A stretch of DNA of 41,984 nt from assembly GCA_025997215.1 (NCBI GenBank), contig BNUH01000023.1, positions 1 through 41,984 on the forward strand. The letters are read 5' to 3'. Position 1 is the first letter of the stretch; every line of letters starts with the position of its first letter. This document shows, one piece after another, positions 26,527 to 36,206 of the stretch. The position numbers and the translations under genes are program-made. Under the pieces are notes generated by a model. The model had not been told where the DNA came from. It searched no databases and saw only the letters and a program-made list of their open reading frames with translations. Source of the stretch: Clostridia bacterium. GTDB taxonomy: Bacteria; Bacillota_A; Clostridia; Christensenellales; Aristaeellaceae.

Positions 26527-29500
26527 CCGGATTTATGTCGAAAAGAAACCCGCGTACGCTGTCGAAGCCAAACAGTTGTTAAAGGATGCGCACGAGCAGC
26601 TAGGACTGACAGGATTAACATCGGTTCGCATTCTAAACCGTTACGATGTGGAGGGGCTGGACACTGAAACGTTCGTGCAGGTCGCACCGTTTGTGTTCTA
26701 CGAGCCGCCATTGGACGAGGTGTACTCAGAACTCTCACAACTGCTCGGAGTAAATGAAGCGAAAGTATTCGCATGGGAAGCATTGCCGGGGCAATTCGAT
26801 CAGCGCGCAGACTCAGCCGCTGAATGCATCCAACTGATCACGCAAGGTGAACGGCCACTCGTCCACGTCGCACGCGTGCATATATTGGAAGGAACTGTGT
26901 CGGACGCTGATCTTGAAGCGATACGTTCGTACATTGTGAATCCTGTCGATAGTCGCGAGGCATCACTATCGATGGTGGATTCGTTGGCCGAAGAGCAGCC
27001 TACACCACTGCCGATAGTATCGATCGACGGATTCTGTGATTGGAATTCGGAACGGCTTACCCAATGGATTGACGAACAACAGTTGTCCCTCGAAACGGCC
27101 GATTTGTTGTGCTGTCAGGAGTATTTTCGCAAGGAAAGCCGCGATCCGATGCGAACGGAATTGGCGATATTGGACGCATATTGGTCGGATCACTGCAGGC
27201 ATACAACTTTTTTGACTGAATTGGATTCCGTAAAAATCCACAATCCCGCTATTAAAAAGACATTCGATTGGTTCATGAAAGCACGCAGTCGTAAGAATTC
27301 ACCAACATTGATGGAGATTGCGACGTTCGGACCGAAAGCGCTTGCCTCACTAGGCAAACCACCAGTTGTCGATGATTCCGACGAAATCAACGCGTGCACA
27401 GTCCCCGTGATGGTAGATGAGGACGGTAAAGACACGCCATGGTTGTTGTTGTTTAAGAATGAGACCCACAACCATCCTACGGAAATCGAGCCGTTCGGCG
27501 GCGCAGCGACATGTATAGGCGGCGCGATACGCGACCCGCTGTCCGGCCGCGCCAACGTGTATCACGCCATGCGTGTCACAGGTTCCGGCGATCCGACTGC
27601 GCCAATAGCCACAACCTTACCAGGTAAATTGCCACAAAGAAAATTAGCGCAGGTCGCTGCCGCCGGTTTCAGCTCCTATGGTAATCAGATAGGGTTAGCG
27701 ACAGGGTTTGTGCGTGAGTTCTACCACCCAGGGTATGTTGCTAAGCGGATGGAGCTAGGGGTTGTAGTCGGCGCAGTACCGGCGGGCAATGTTAAGCGGT
27801 TGAAACCACAGCCAGGCGACGTTGTACTATTGATCGGCGGACGCACAGGGCGTGACGGTATCGGAGGAGCATCGGGTTCATCGCGGGCGCACGCTGAATC
27901 AAGCCTCACAACCTGCGGTGCTCAAGTGCAGAAAGGGAACGCGCCGACCGAGCGCAAATTACAGCGGTTTTTCCAAACCCCCGAAGCGATAAGCCGTATC
28001 AAACGTTGTAACGACTTTGGCGCTGGCGGTGTATGCGTTGCTATTGGTGAGTTAGCCGACGGGCTAGATATAAACTTAGACGTTGTGCCGCGCAAATACG
28101 AAGGCCTCGATGGAACCGAGTTAGCCGTCAGTGAAAGCCAGGAACGCATGGCGGTTGTGGTAGCTCCGGACGATGCAGATCGCCTGATGCAACTAGCGCG
28201 TGCAGAAAACCTAGAAGCAGCACAGGTTGCGGTTGTGACATCGCTGCCACGCTTAGTTATGCGGTGGCACGGCCAAGTTATCGCAGATTTGGACCGTGAA
28301 TTCTTGAATGCTAATGGAGCAAAACGTCACGCCGATGTTGTAGTTCCGTTGCGAAAGAGAGTATTAGCAACTAACAATTGTGTTAGCAACCAAAAAAGTA
28401 CTTCAAACAGAACGATAAAATCCCAATTTGTTGAATTATTATCCAATCTTAACGTCTGTGGACAGCAAGGGCTAGCGGAGCGGTTCGACAGCACGATTGG
28501 CGCGGGAACGGTGTTGATGCCGTTCGGCGGGCGTTTCCAGCGCACACCTTCCCAGGTTATGGCGGCCAAACTGCCGGTTGTTGGCGAGACGGACACCTGC
28601 TCGGGAATGGCGTGCGGATTTCAACCTACGTGGATGGAGCGCAACCCATACGATGGCGCATACCTTGCCGTCTGTGAAGCCGTCGCGAAGATAGTCGCCG
28701 CCGGCTTCCAACGTGCATATTTATACTTAACATTGCAAGAATATTTCCCGCACTTGGGTGATGATCCTGAGCGATGGGGACAGCCACTAGCAGCGTTACT
28801 CGGAGCGTTAGCAGCACAGTTACAACTAAACGTTGCGGCCATCGGCGGCAAGGATAGCATGTCTGGCAGTTTCAAAGATATGGATGTGCCGCCGACATTG
28901 GTTGCGTTCGCGGTTGGTACTGGTTCAGTCAAACGGATAGTATCGAGCGAATTCAAGCAAATTCAAGGCAATCATGGATCGCAAGTAGTGCGTGTTGGTG
29001 TGAATCCGCTCATAGATCCAGTGGGTTTCGTGAAAACTTTGGATGCCATTGAGCAGCTTACCCAATCGGATGAACTGGAAGCAGCGTGGGTACTTGGACC
29101 TGGTTCGATAGCTGAAGCGTTGTTTAAGATGGGTATTGGTAACAACGTTGGCGTGTCTGTTACGTGCAATCCCACACTCCTTTTCGAGGAAGCGCCGGGA
29201 ACGGTTCTTCTCGTATTGAATAAATATACATCGACGCTTGATTTACCTGGCGCGATAACCGTTGGCGAGACGACCGCCGATCCTGCTATTATAATAGGAA
29301 GCGATCGGCTGACGCTGGCTGAATTGTCTATCCCGTTTGAGGCAAAACTTAGCGGAGTGTTTCCGCGACACGCCTCACAACCATCGGTGGAGGATGCGCC
29401 TCCGGCCAAGGCGGTTGCGCCCATCACATTTACTCGACAACGTGTGACACGTGCGGGCGGTTTCGCTGAACCGCGCGCTTGGATCCCCGTTTTCCCCGGC

Positions 29501-30259
29501 ACAAACTGCGAGAACGACACCGCGCGCGCGCTGATCAGGGCCGGGGCGAAGCCAATTATCCAGGTCGTCAGGAACCTGACGCCGTCTGAGATTGTCGAAA
29601 GCACGCGAATTGCTGCCGATTTGATCCGATCCAGCCAGATGATCGTGCTGCCGGGCGGTTTCTCCGGCGGCGACGAACCGGACGGTTCCGCAAAGTTGAT
29701 TCTGGCATTCCTGCGCAACCCATGGGTCAGCGACGCGCTCAATGAATTCTTGAGAACTGGACTAATGTTGGGCATCTGCAACGGGTTCCAGGCTCTTATA
29801 AAGCTAGGCCTTGTGCCATACGGCGAGATCCGCGCGCAAAATTCGACATCACCCACACTCACGTACAATGCGATCGGCCGCCACCAGAGTATGCTAGTCC
29901 GCACCCGCGTCGCGTCAAACCTATCGCCATGGCTGTCGCGATGCAGCGTCGGCGACATCCACACGGTACCCATCTCACACGGCGAGGGCAGATTCGTTAT
30001 CGATCAAGAACAGTACGACCAACTGGCGTGCAACGGCCAGATCGTCACACAGTATGTTGATTTTAACGACGTCCCGACTATGAACACGCCTTTTAACCCG
30101 AACGGTTCATACGGCGCAGTGGAGGGCATCTGCTCGCCTGATGGCAGAATCCTGGGTAAAATGGGGCATTCAGAACGCGCTGGCCATGGATTATACATCA
30201 ATGTGGAGCCTGATGCATTTCAACCGTTGTTTGAAGGCGGTGTTGACTATTTCCGCTGA
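26519..30259 (+). CDS. purL: FGAM synthase, long single-chain form (PurL)
   Basis: 1246 residues, the clostridial long PurL. In order: a PurS-like N-terminal domain (about 1-80), a linker, two AIRS-type ATP-binding halves (DAYWSDHCRHTTFLTEL near 220, KNETHNHPTEIEPFGGAATC near 317, GGRTGRDGIGGASGSS near 440 and GGKDSMSGSF near 785), and a C-terminal class I glutaminase (PVFPGTNCENDTARAL, VLPGGFSGGDEPDG, and LGICNGFQALIKLG with the nucleophile Cys). It converts FGAR to FGAM with glutamine and releases glutamate. No separate purQ or purS is needed. It is the last purine gene, and no terminator follows before the M55 gene 54 bases on. Confidence 0.95.
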   Translation: MVNRIYVEKKPAYAVEAKQLLKDAHEQLGLTGLTSVRILNRYDVEGLDTETFVQVAPFVFYEPPLDEVYSELSQLLGVNEAKVFAWEALPGQFDQRADSAAECIQLITQGERPLVHVARVHILEGTVSDADLEAIRSYIVNPVDSREASLSMVDSLAEEQPTPLPIVSIDGFCDWNSERLTQWIDEQQLSLETADLLCCQEYFRKESRDPMRTELAILDAYWSDHCRHTTFLTELDSVKIHNPAIKKTFDWFMKARSRKNSPTLMEIATFGPKALASLGKPPVVDDSDEINACTVPVMVDEDGKDTPWLLLFKNETHNHPTEIEPFGGAATCIGGAIRDPLSGRANVYHAMRVTGSGDPTAPIATTLPGKLPQRKLAQVAAAGFSSYGNQIGLATGFVREFYHPGYVAKRMELGVVVGAVPAGNVKRLKPQPGDVVLLIGGRTGRDGIGGASGSSRAHAESSLTTCGAQVQKGNAPTERKLQRFFQTPEAISRIKRCNDFGAGGVCVAIGELADGLDINLDVVPRKYEGLDGTELAVSESQERMAVVVAPDDADRLMQLARAENLEAAQVAVVTSLPRLVMRWHGQVIADLDREFLNANGAKRHADVVVPLRKRVLATNNCVSNQKSTSNRTIKSQFVELLSNLNVCGQQGLAERFDSTIGAGTVLMPFGGRFQRTPSQVMAAKLPVVGETDTCSGMACGFQPTWMERNPYDGAYLAVCEAVAKIVAAGFQRAYLYLTLQEYFPHLGDDPERWGQPLAALLGALAAQLQLNVAAIGGKDSMSGSFKDMDVPPTLVAFAVGTGSVKRIVSSEFKQIQGNHGSQVVRVGVNPLIDPVGFVKTLDAIEQLTQSDELEAAWVLGPGSIAEALFKMGIGNNVGVSVTCNPTLLFEEAPGTVLLVLNKYTSTLDLPGAITVGETTADPAIIIGSDRLTLAELSIPFEAKLSGVFPRHASQPSVEDAPPAKAVAPITFTRQRVTRAGGFAEPRAWIPVFPGTNCENDTARALIRAGAKPIIQVVRNLTPSEIVESTRIAADLIRSSQMIVLPGGFSGGDEPDGSAKLILAFLRNPWVSDALNEFLRTGLMLGICNGFQALIKLGLVPYGEIRAQNSTSPTLTYNAIGRHQSMLVRTRVASNLSPWLSRCSVGDIHTVPISHGEGRFVIDQEQYDQLACNGQIVTQYVDFNDVPTMNTPFNPNGSYGAVEGICSPDGRILGKMGHSERAGHGLYINVEPDAFQPLFEGGVDYFR

Positions 30260-30313
30260 ATGGGTTAAAGTATGCATGAGCGCGCCCGCATCCATTTGGG
30301 GAGGCTGATTGTT

Positions 30314-31171
30314 ATGCGCCTATTTATATCCAGCGACATCGAGGGCACTGCTGGGATCGCGCACTGGGATGAAACCGACGACGCGAAGGGCGGTACGCGT
30401 TACCAGTATTTCCGGGAGCAAATGTCCCGCGAGGTGGCCGCTGCGTGTCGTGGCGCGCAAGCGGCTGGCGCGGTCGAGATCCTCGTCAAGGATGCGCATG
30501 ACACGGGCAGGAATATTATTCCAACCGAGTTGCCGCGTGGAGTTCGGATTCACCGCGATTGGAGCGGCGAGCTGGGTTCGATGGCCGACGCATTGGCTGG
30601 TGGTTTTTGGGATTTTGGCGCGAATGATTTGGTATCTATTGCTAACCCTTTCGATGCTTTTTCGTGCACAGGTTATCATTCACCTGCGTACACCAATGGC
30701 AACCCACTCGCTCATACCATGAATGGTTCCATATATGAGATATTCGTGAATGGTAATCGAGCAAGTGAATTTATGATCCATAGTCTTTATGCAGGGCGTT
30801 TAGGCATCCCTGTGATATTCTTGAGCGGCGACCGCGCCTTGTGCGCCACGTCGAAAGAATGGATCCCTGGACTAACGGTTTTGCCCGTTAGCGACGGCCG
30901 CGGCAACGCGTCCATCAGTCTGCATCCGCAGGACGCGCTCGAGCGGATCGAGGCGGGTATGCGTGAGGCAGTCACTCGATTCACAAGCGGCGGTAGTAAT
31001 TGCCAAGTGCCTATGCCGGACTCATTTAGCATAATTATACGCTTTACAACCCACGGGAAGGCGCTGAAAAACAGCCAGTATCCCGGAGCGCATCTGATCG
31101 ACGAAAAGACGATCGGATTTGAAGCGGATGATTGGCTTGACGTAATGCGGGCATTCCGCTTTATATTATAA
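30314..31171 (+). CDS. M55-family metallopeptidase, DppA-like D-aminopeptidase
   Basis: 285 residues. The zinc ligands of DppA are conserved: Asp8 and Glu10 in SSDIEGTAG, His62 in DAHDTG, His122 in TGYHSPA and His134 in AHTMNGS. Family members remove D-amino acids, such as D-Ala, from D-Ala-D-Ala-type peptides, as homodecamers with a central pore. No signal peptide, so it is cytoplasmic and needs peptide uptake. I chose the ATG at 30314, nine bases after GGGGAGG; the upstream ATG at 30272 adds 14 residues that relatives lack. It opens the D-peptide cluster. Confidence 0.9.
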   Translation: MRLFISSDIEGTAGIAHWDETDDAKGGTRYQYFREQMSREVAAACRGAQAAGAVEILVKDAHDTGRNIIPTELPRGVRIHRDWSGELGSMADALAGGFWDFGANDLVSIANPFDAFSCTGYHSPAYTNGNPLAHTMNGSIYEIFVNGNRASEFMIHSLYAGRLGIPVIFLSGDRALCATSKEWIPGLTVLPVSDGRGNASISLHPQDALERIEAGMREAVTRFTSGGSNCQVPMPDSFSIIIRFTTHGKALKNSQYPGAHLIDEKTIGFEADDWLDVMRAFRFIL

Positions 31172-31190
31172 TTATTAACCGAGGATACTT

Positions 31191-32381
31191 ATGGGATTGA
31201 CATCTGCGTTTCCATTCCAACTGACCGAAGGGTTGCACAGCCGTTTCAAGCCGGGGCTGCTGAACATGATCACCGATGTGCCCGGCGTACGCGTGGCGCA
31301 TGTGGATATTTGCGCGCATTTGGATGAACCGAATCGTGCGACGCTTACGGGAATAACGGCAATAATCCCAGGAGACGGGCATTCGTTTCGTCAAAAATTC
31401 CCAGCCGGCGTGCATGTGATCAACGGATTCGGCAAAAGCACGGGCTTAATGCAGATTGCTGAACTGGGAACGCTGGAAACGCCTATCGTTCTCACGAATA
31501 CGCTGTGTGTCGGCGCTGGATTCACTGGCCTAGCACGTTACATGCTGGAAAGGACGCCGGAAATCGGTGAGACGACCGGGACGGTCAACCCCATCGTTCT
31601 GGAATGCAACGACAGCCCGATCAGCGATCTGCGTTCGATGGCAGTCCAACCAGAGGATGTGGTGCGCACCGTTGAGCTGGCGGAATCTATCGGCAGCGGC
31701 ATGCCCTTCGCGGAAGGCAGCGTTGGCGCGGGCAGCGGCATGACGTGTTATGGGTTGAAGGGTGGGATCGGTTCAAGCTCAAGAATTGTTGAGATTGGTG
31801 ATTTGCATTATACTATTGGATGCCTCGTGATGACGAACTTTGGCTCACTTTGCGACCTACTTCTGGCTGGACACGCCGTAGGCGCGGCTATAACCCAAGC
31901 GTTATCCGCAAACAATGAGGCCGTGCTGCACCCATTCGGCAACGCGGCGGCGCGGGACGACTGCGACAGGCATCAGGATCGCGGCAGCATCATAATAGTT
32001 ATAGCGACAGACGCGCCGTTGTCGGATCGACAACTGACGCGTGTCGCCAAACGCGCGCAGTCCGGCATCGCGCGCACGGGCAGTTACACGGGCAACGGCA
32101 GCGGTGAAATATGCGTAGCATTCTCAACAACCAACCGCGTTCCCCACGAGCAGCCGAAGCGACCGTTCCACATCGCAGCCATGCCCGAACCGCTGATGGA
32201 CACATTCTTTGCGGCCGCCGTTAGCTCTGTTGAGGAGGCCATCGTTTCATCGATGGAGCATGCAGAAACGACGCCCGCGCGCCACGGAGGTATGATAATC
32301 GGATTGCGTGACGCGCTGCGATACATCGATATGGATTATCCATATAGCTCTAGTGGTATAAATATACGTGATAATGGTTAA
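31191..32381 (+). CDS. P1/S58-family peptidase (DmpA-like L-aminopeptidase/D-esterase)
   Basis: 396 residues. MITDVPGVRVAHVDI at 26-40 is the family opening; TNTLCVGAG, GMTCYGLKGGIGSSSR and MTNFGSLCDLLLAG follow; GSIIIVIATDAPL at 265-277 contains the self-cleavage site, with Gly265 before the predicted nucleophile Ser266, leaving a beta chain of about 130 residues as in DmpA. GNGSGEICVAFSTTN follows at 301-315. DmpA hydrolyses N-terminal D- and L-amino acids from amides and peptides. It is cytoplasmic, with no signal. It starts 19 bases after the M55 gene. Confidence 0.9.
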   Translation: MGLTSAFPFQLTEGLHSRFKPGLLNMITDVPGVRVAHVDICAHLDEPNRATLTGITAIIPGDGHSFRQKFPAGVHVINGFGKSTGLMQIAELGTLETPIVLTNTLCVGAGFTGLARYMLERTPEIGETTGTVNPIVLECNDSPISDLRSMAVQPEDVVRTVELAESIGSGMPFAEGSVGAGSGMTCYGLKGGIGSSSRIVEIGDLHYTIGCLVMTNFGSLCDLLLAGHAVGAAITQALSANNEAVLHPFGNAAARDDCDRHQDRGSIIIVIATDAPLSDRQLTRVAKRAQSGIARTGSYTGNGSGEICVAFSTTNRVPHEQPKRPFHIAAMPEPLMDTFFAAAVSSVEEAIVSSMEHAETTPARHGGMIIGLRDALRYIDMDYPYSSSGINIRDNG

Positions 32382-32413
32382 ACATTCAACAACATAAAAG
32401 GGTGGTGCTGTTT

Positions 32414-33301
32414 ATGGAAACTCTGGCGTATTTCAACGGGACGATTGGCGAGTTGGATGAAGTGATGGTACCGTTCAACGACCGGACACATTTTTTCGGC
32501 GACGGGGTGTACGACGCGACATGCGGCGGCAATCACATCCCATTTGCGTTGGAAGATCACATCGATCGGTTTTTCAACAGCGCGCGTCTGATCGACATCA
32601 AGCTCGAGATGACCAAGGATGAGATGAATAAGTTGCTGCGCGAATTGACGAAAAAAGTCGATTCACCTCAAACGCAGGTGTATTGGCAGGTTTCGCGAGG
32701 CACGTCGAATCGGAATCACGCCTATCCAGTTGGAGTAAAATCCAATTTCTGGGTAATGATTCGCCCATTCCCGTTGGTGGACTTGTCGAAACGTGAGACT
32801 GCGGTAACGGTTGAAGATACCAGATTCTACCATTGCAACATAAAGACGCTCAACCTACTGCCGAATGTATTGGCAGCGGAGAAGGCTAAGCAAGCAGGTT
32901 GTGAGGAAGCGATATTTCATCGTGGACCGCGCGTCACCGAGTGCGCGCACAGCAACGTGCATATATTGAAGGACGGGGTGTTCCGCACCGCGCCGCTGGA
33001 TAATCTGATACTACCGGGGATTGCGCGCAAGCACCTGTGCAAACTCTGCGACGGGATCGGCGTGCCCGTGCGCGAAGAAGCGTTCACGGTGGATGAGATG
33101 ATGGCGGCGGACGAGGTGGTCGTGTCGAGCGCGTCCACATTCGGCGTGGGGCTGAAGGCGATCGACGGGATTCCTGTCGGCGGCAAGGCACCGGAACTGC
33201 TCAAGCGCATCCAAGACGCGGCGATGGTTGAATTTTATGAGTACACGGAGCAGCAAGCCAAGGCCGACGCCATTAAAAAAGGCGAAAAAGTCACCGCTTA
33301 A
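32414..33301 (+). CDS. Class IV aminotransferase, D-amino-acid transaminase-like
   Basis: 295 residues. The PLP lysine is Lys144 in CNIKTLNLLPNVLA. RGTSNRNHAYP at 95-105 matches the R-G-T-x-x-R-x-H-x-F-P segment of D-alanine transaminase, whose Arg and His hold the D-substrate carboxylate (here Arg100 and His102), so D-specificity is more likely than branched-chain activity. ECAHSNVHILKDG and ASTFGVGLKAIDG are further family blocks. It would interconvert D-Ala and D-Glu with pyruvate and 2-oxoglutarate. The ATG at 32414 is nine bases after GGGTGG and is preferred over the GTG at 32402. Confidence 0.85.
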   Translation: METLAYFNGTIGELDEVMVPFNDRTHFFGDGVYDATCGGNHIPFALEDHIDRFFNSARLIDIKLEMTKDEMNKLLRELTKKVDSPQTQVYWQVSRGTSNRNHAYPVGVKSNFWVMIRPFPLVDLSKRETAVTVEDTRFYHCNIKTLNLLPNVLAAEKAKQAGCEEAIFHRGPRVTECAHSNVHILKDGVFRTAPLDNLILPGIARKHLCKLCDGIGVPVREEAFTVDEMMAADEVVVSSASTFGVGLKAIDGIPVGGKAPELLKRIQDAAMVEFYEYTEQQAKADAIKKGEKVTA

Positions 33302-33311
33302 CTGTCAAATC

Positions 33312-33346
33312 GCACGCAGGGTTAGGGAAAACCCTAACCCTCGTGC
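33312..33346. repeat. Perfect intercistronic hairpin before the DUF4392 gene
   Basis: AGGGTTAGGG (33318-33327) pairs perfectly with CCCTAACCCT (33332-33341) around AAAA; GCACG (33312-33316) and CGTGC (33342-33346) extend the stem beyond one bulge. No T-run follows, so it is not a terminator in the plus direction. It may be a processing or stability element dividing the cluster transcript. Confidence 0.75.
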
Positions 33347-33369
33347 TTCGCAAAGGAGCGCTGCTTATT

Positions 33370-34473
33370 ATGACCCAGGCACAGCTCACCGAGCGTAACG
33401 TCGGCCAGAATCTGGACGACCTCATGAATCTTGACCCTCGCGGCTACGGCGTTTGCAGGATCCTCTATCCCGCCGCCCGTCAGCGCGCGGGTGAGCCTGT
33501 CTCCACGCTCTTCGCCAAGCGCCTGCTTGCCGCCGCTCCCGAAGGCGCGCTCGTGCACATCATCACAGGGTTTGTCCTGCTGCCGCACCGACACGGCGAG
33601 ATGGATGGCATCGTCGGTGCCGCGCTCCTGGCCCGCGCCTTGAACGCGCTGGGCCGCAAATCCGCCATAATCGTCCCCGACGCCTGCGTCGAGGCGGCCA
33701 AATCGCTTGCAGCCACCGTAGGATTGCATAATTATGCATCGATCGAACAGACCCTCCATTACCCGCATTCCACCGCGATCATCGCGTTCCCTACCGACGA
33801 CGCCCTCGCCCAGCCAGCCGCGCAAGCCATACTCGCTCAAGCAAAACCCGCGGCTGTAATCGCTACGGAGGCGGCAGGTGGAAATGCCGTCGGTTGTTAC
33901 CATACATCCCTCGGTTATGACGTCACGGATCTTGAAGCCAAATCGGAAGCGCTATTCCGTCTGTTACAACAGGCTGGCGTTCCCACGTTCGCCATCGGTG
34001 ATCTGGGCAACGAGATCGGTATGGGCGCGCTCGCCGACCATCTGGATCAATTCATCCCGCGCGCCAGCCGCGGCTTGGGTCGCGATTGCATCGTCGCGGA
34101 TACGGCCGCTGACACGGTCTTGACCGCGACGGTCTCCGATTGGGGCATGAACGCCGTCATCGCCGCCCTCGCGTTCCTCACCAACACCCCAGCGTTGTTG
34201 CACACCGCCGAACTGCAGCGCGAGGCCATGATCGCCGCGTCTCGCGCGGGCATGGTGAACATGTACGGCGACCTCAACCCCGCCATCGATGGCTTCGACA
34301 CGGACTTCAACATGACTATCGTGCATCTGATGCGCCGCCTGGTCGAATCCGCGCTTGGTTTGAAACAGACATGCGCCGCCTGGTTCGAGGACGTGATCGC
34401 GCGGGGTTTCTACGAGGATCATAACGAATCGCTCGGCATTGCTGAACCGAGCGCCCTCAATTCAAATGAATAA
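33370..34473 (+). CDS. DUF4392 protein: C-terminal half of D-glutamate cyclase (DGLUCY-like)
   Basis: 367 residues. The family blocks are IITGFVLLPHRHGEMDGIVG at 64-83, followed by LARALNALG, and FAIGDLGNEIGMG at 207-219, equivalent to the G-D-G-G-N-E-x-G-M-G loop of mammalian DGLUCY. In mammals one mitochondrial protein joins a DUF1445 domain to this domain and turns D-glutamate into 5-oxo-D-proline and water. Here DUF1445 is a separate gene three genes later. It is probably cytoplasmic. The ATG at 33370 is 12 bases after AAGGAG. The stop overlaps the pxpB start by eight bases. Confidence 0.8.
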   Translation: MTQAQLTERNVGQNLDDLMNLDPRGYGVCRILYPAARQRAGEPVSTLFAKRLLAAAPEGALVHIITGFVLLPHRHGEMDGIVGAALLARALNALGRKSAIIVPDACVEAAKSLAATVGLHNYASIEQTLHYPHSTAIIAFPTDDALAQPAAQAILAQAKPAAVIATEAAGGNAVGCYHTSLGYDVTDLEAKSEALFRLLQQAGVPTFAIGDLGNEIGMGALADHLDQFIPRASRGLGRDCIVADTAADTVLTATVSDWGMNAVIAALAFLTNTPALLHTAELQREAMIAASRAGMVNMYGDLNPAIDGFDTDFNMTIVHLMRRLVESALGLKQTCAAWFEDVIARGFYEDHNESLGIAEPSALNSNE

Positions 34474-35167
34474 TTATCCAAGATTCTTACCCGCAGGAGA
34501 ACGCGCATTAGTTGTTGAATTCGGCGACACCATCGATCCTGCGGTAAATGCTAAAGTTGTTGAACTCGAAGCGTCGCTGGCTAGCAAACCCATCACGGGT
34601 GTGCTGGAAACGACAGCCTCGTATCGCTCGCTATTAATCATGTTCGACCCGATGCGCTTGAGCGATCGCAGTTTGAAACGCCAACTCTCGCGCCGCATAC
34701 GCGCGTTGCCACTAACCGACGCCGCGTCCATACCCAACAGTATTGTTGAGATACCTGTGTGTTACGGCGGCGAGTTCGGGCTTGACTTGATGGACGCTGC
34801 CGCGCATACGGGGTTTTCAATCGAAGAGGTTGTCTGTCGTCACGCTCAACCGGTGTATCGCGTGTACATGATCGGCTTTATGCCAGGCTTCCCGTACCTG
34901 GGCGGGCTGGATTCCGCGCTGACGACGCCGCGCTTGGCAACACCTCGCGCGCTGATCCCTGCCGGGTCGGTGGGGATCGGCGGAAACCAAACGGGTGTGT
35001 ATCCGCTGGATTCGCCCGGGGGTTGGCGGCTGATCGGACGTACGCCAAAAAAGTTATATGACCCGAACAGTTCATCGCCCGTACTGCTATCGGCGGGGCT
35101 TGGCGTGCGCTTCAGGCCCATATCTATTGAAGAATTCCGCGCAATCGAACGGGAGGCGGCACGATGA
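34466..35167 (+). CDS. pxpB: 5-oxoprolinase subunit PxpB
   Basis: 233 residues, the AHS1/KipI family. LPAGERALVVEFGD at the start, IPVCYGGEFGLDL, VYMIGFMPGFPYLGGL, TPRALIPAGSVGIGGNQTGV, YPLDSPGGWRLIGRT and GLGVRFRPI are all conserved in PxpB. With PxpC and PxpA it opens 5-oxo-L-proline to L-glutamate with ATP. The ATG at 34466 gives the N-terminus MNNYPRFLPAG expected for the family; upstream starts lie inside the previous gene. It overlaps the DUF4392 stop, and its own stop overlaps pxpC (ATGA). Confidence 0.93.
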   Translation: MNNYPRFLPAGERALVVEFGDTIDPAVNAKVVELEASLASKPITGVLETTASYRSLLIMFDPMRLSDRSLKRQLSRRIRALPLTDAASIPNSIVEIPVCYGGEFGLDLMDAAAHTGFSIEEVVCRHAQPVYRVYMIGFMPGFPYLGGLDSALTTPRLATPRALIPAGSVGIGGNQTGVYPLDSPGGWRLIGRTPKKLYDPNSSSPVLLSAGLGVRFRPISIEEFRAIEREAAR

Positions 35168-36180
35168 GCGCTTTGGGGCTTGAGATTCTCGCGCCTGGAC
35201 CGCTCACAACCGTTCAGGATATGGGACGAACCGGACGGCTGTCGGAAGGCATCTGTCCGAGCGGCGTCATGGATCAACCATCGGCGCGGCTGACGAACGC
35301 GCTCGCGGGCAACGCGGCGTTCGGCGCTGGTGTGCCCGCCGTCCTCGAAATGACGCTTTCAGGCGTGACGGCGTCATTCCAGGTCGACACGATATTTGCC
35401 GTGACTGGCGCGCCCATGCCGTTGGCACTAAATGATAAACCGATTAACGCTTATGAATCCATACGCGCTAATGCTGGCGATGAGCTGCGTTGCGGTTTCG
35501 CGCCGACGGGTTGCCGCGCGTACTTGGCTGTGTCCGGCGGATTTCTCGTGCCGAGCGTGATGGGCAGCCGCTCCACTCACTTGAAGTGCAGCTTCGGCGG
35601 GTTCGAAGGCCGCAAATTGCGCGCGGGTGATGTAGTGCCGATGGCCTCGCTTGGCTCGAATATCCGCGCAGGCATTAGGGCTGAATCCACGCTGCTACAG
35701 CACGCCACAAATCAACCAACAGTTGTCAAGATAACGGACGGACCACAGCTGGACAAATTCGATAAGAATACAATCAGTGAATTTTTATCCGCTATTTACA
35801 CCGTTTCACCTCAATCCGATCGGATGGGTATCCGTCTTGACGGCCCTCCGTTCCGCTGCGCTGGTGGCACCGACATACTTTCGGACGGCATACCGATGGG
35901 CGCTATCCAGATTGCCAACGATGGCATGCCCATCGTCCTGCTTGCCGATCGGCAGACGATCGGCGGCTACGCCAAACCGTTCGTTGTTATCGATGCGGAC
36001 TTACCGAAAATGGCTCAACTGCGCCCCGGCGATAAGCTCCGCTTCACAAAGGTCTCGCTTCGGGAGGCTCGCCGTCTAAGCACAACCGCCTGGACTGAAA
36101 CCGCGCTGAAGGTTCGCAGGATCGAGGATCGGCACACGGGCACAACCCAAATGTTTGGATTCAGGATCCGAACGGGTTGA
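35164..36180 (+). CDS. pxpC: 5-oxoprolinase subunit PxpC
   Basis: 338 residues, the AHS2/KipA family also called biotin-dependent carboxylase-like. LEILAPGPLTTVQDMGR at the N-terminus, GVMDQPSARLTNALAGN, FAVTGAPMPLALNDKPI, RAYLAVSGGF, SRSTHLKCSFGGFEGRKL, the MGIRLDGPPF block, SDGIPMGAIQIANDGMPIVL and DRQTIGGYAKPFVV are typical. It forms the complex with PxpB. Its ATG lies within the pxpB stop. Confidence 0.93.
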   Translation: MSALGLEILAPGPLTTVQDMGRTGRLSEGICPSGVMDQPSARLTNALAGNAAFGAGVPAVLEMTLSGVTASFQVDTIFAVTGAPMPLALNDKPINAYESIRANAGDELRCGFAPTGCRAYLAVSGGFLVPSVMGSRSTHLKCSFGGFEGRKLRAGDVVPMASLGSNIRAGIRAESTLLQHATNQPTVVKITDGPQLDKFDKNTISEFLSAIYTVSPQSDRMGIRLDGPPFRCAGGTDILSDGIPMGAIQIANDGMPIVLLADRQTIGGYAKPFVVIDADLPKMAQLRPGDKLRFTKVSLREARRLSTTAWTETALKVRRIEDRHTGTTQMFGFRIRTG

Positions 36181-36206
36181 TTTGGCGGCCTAGAGGAGGC
36201 TATTGT

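Noticed and set aside
28972..29973. 333-codon minus-strand ORF
   Set aside because: It lies wholly inside purL, which is supported by family motifs along this stretch. It is an antisense shadow without a ribosome binding site.
32414..33301. Branched-chain aminotransferase
   Set aside because: The RGTSNRNHAYP segment with Arg and His matches D-amino-acid transaminase instead.
33318..33341. Telomere-like GGGTTAGGG repeat
   Set aside because: It is only the two arms of one hairpin between genes, not a tandem array.
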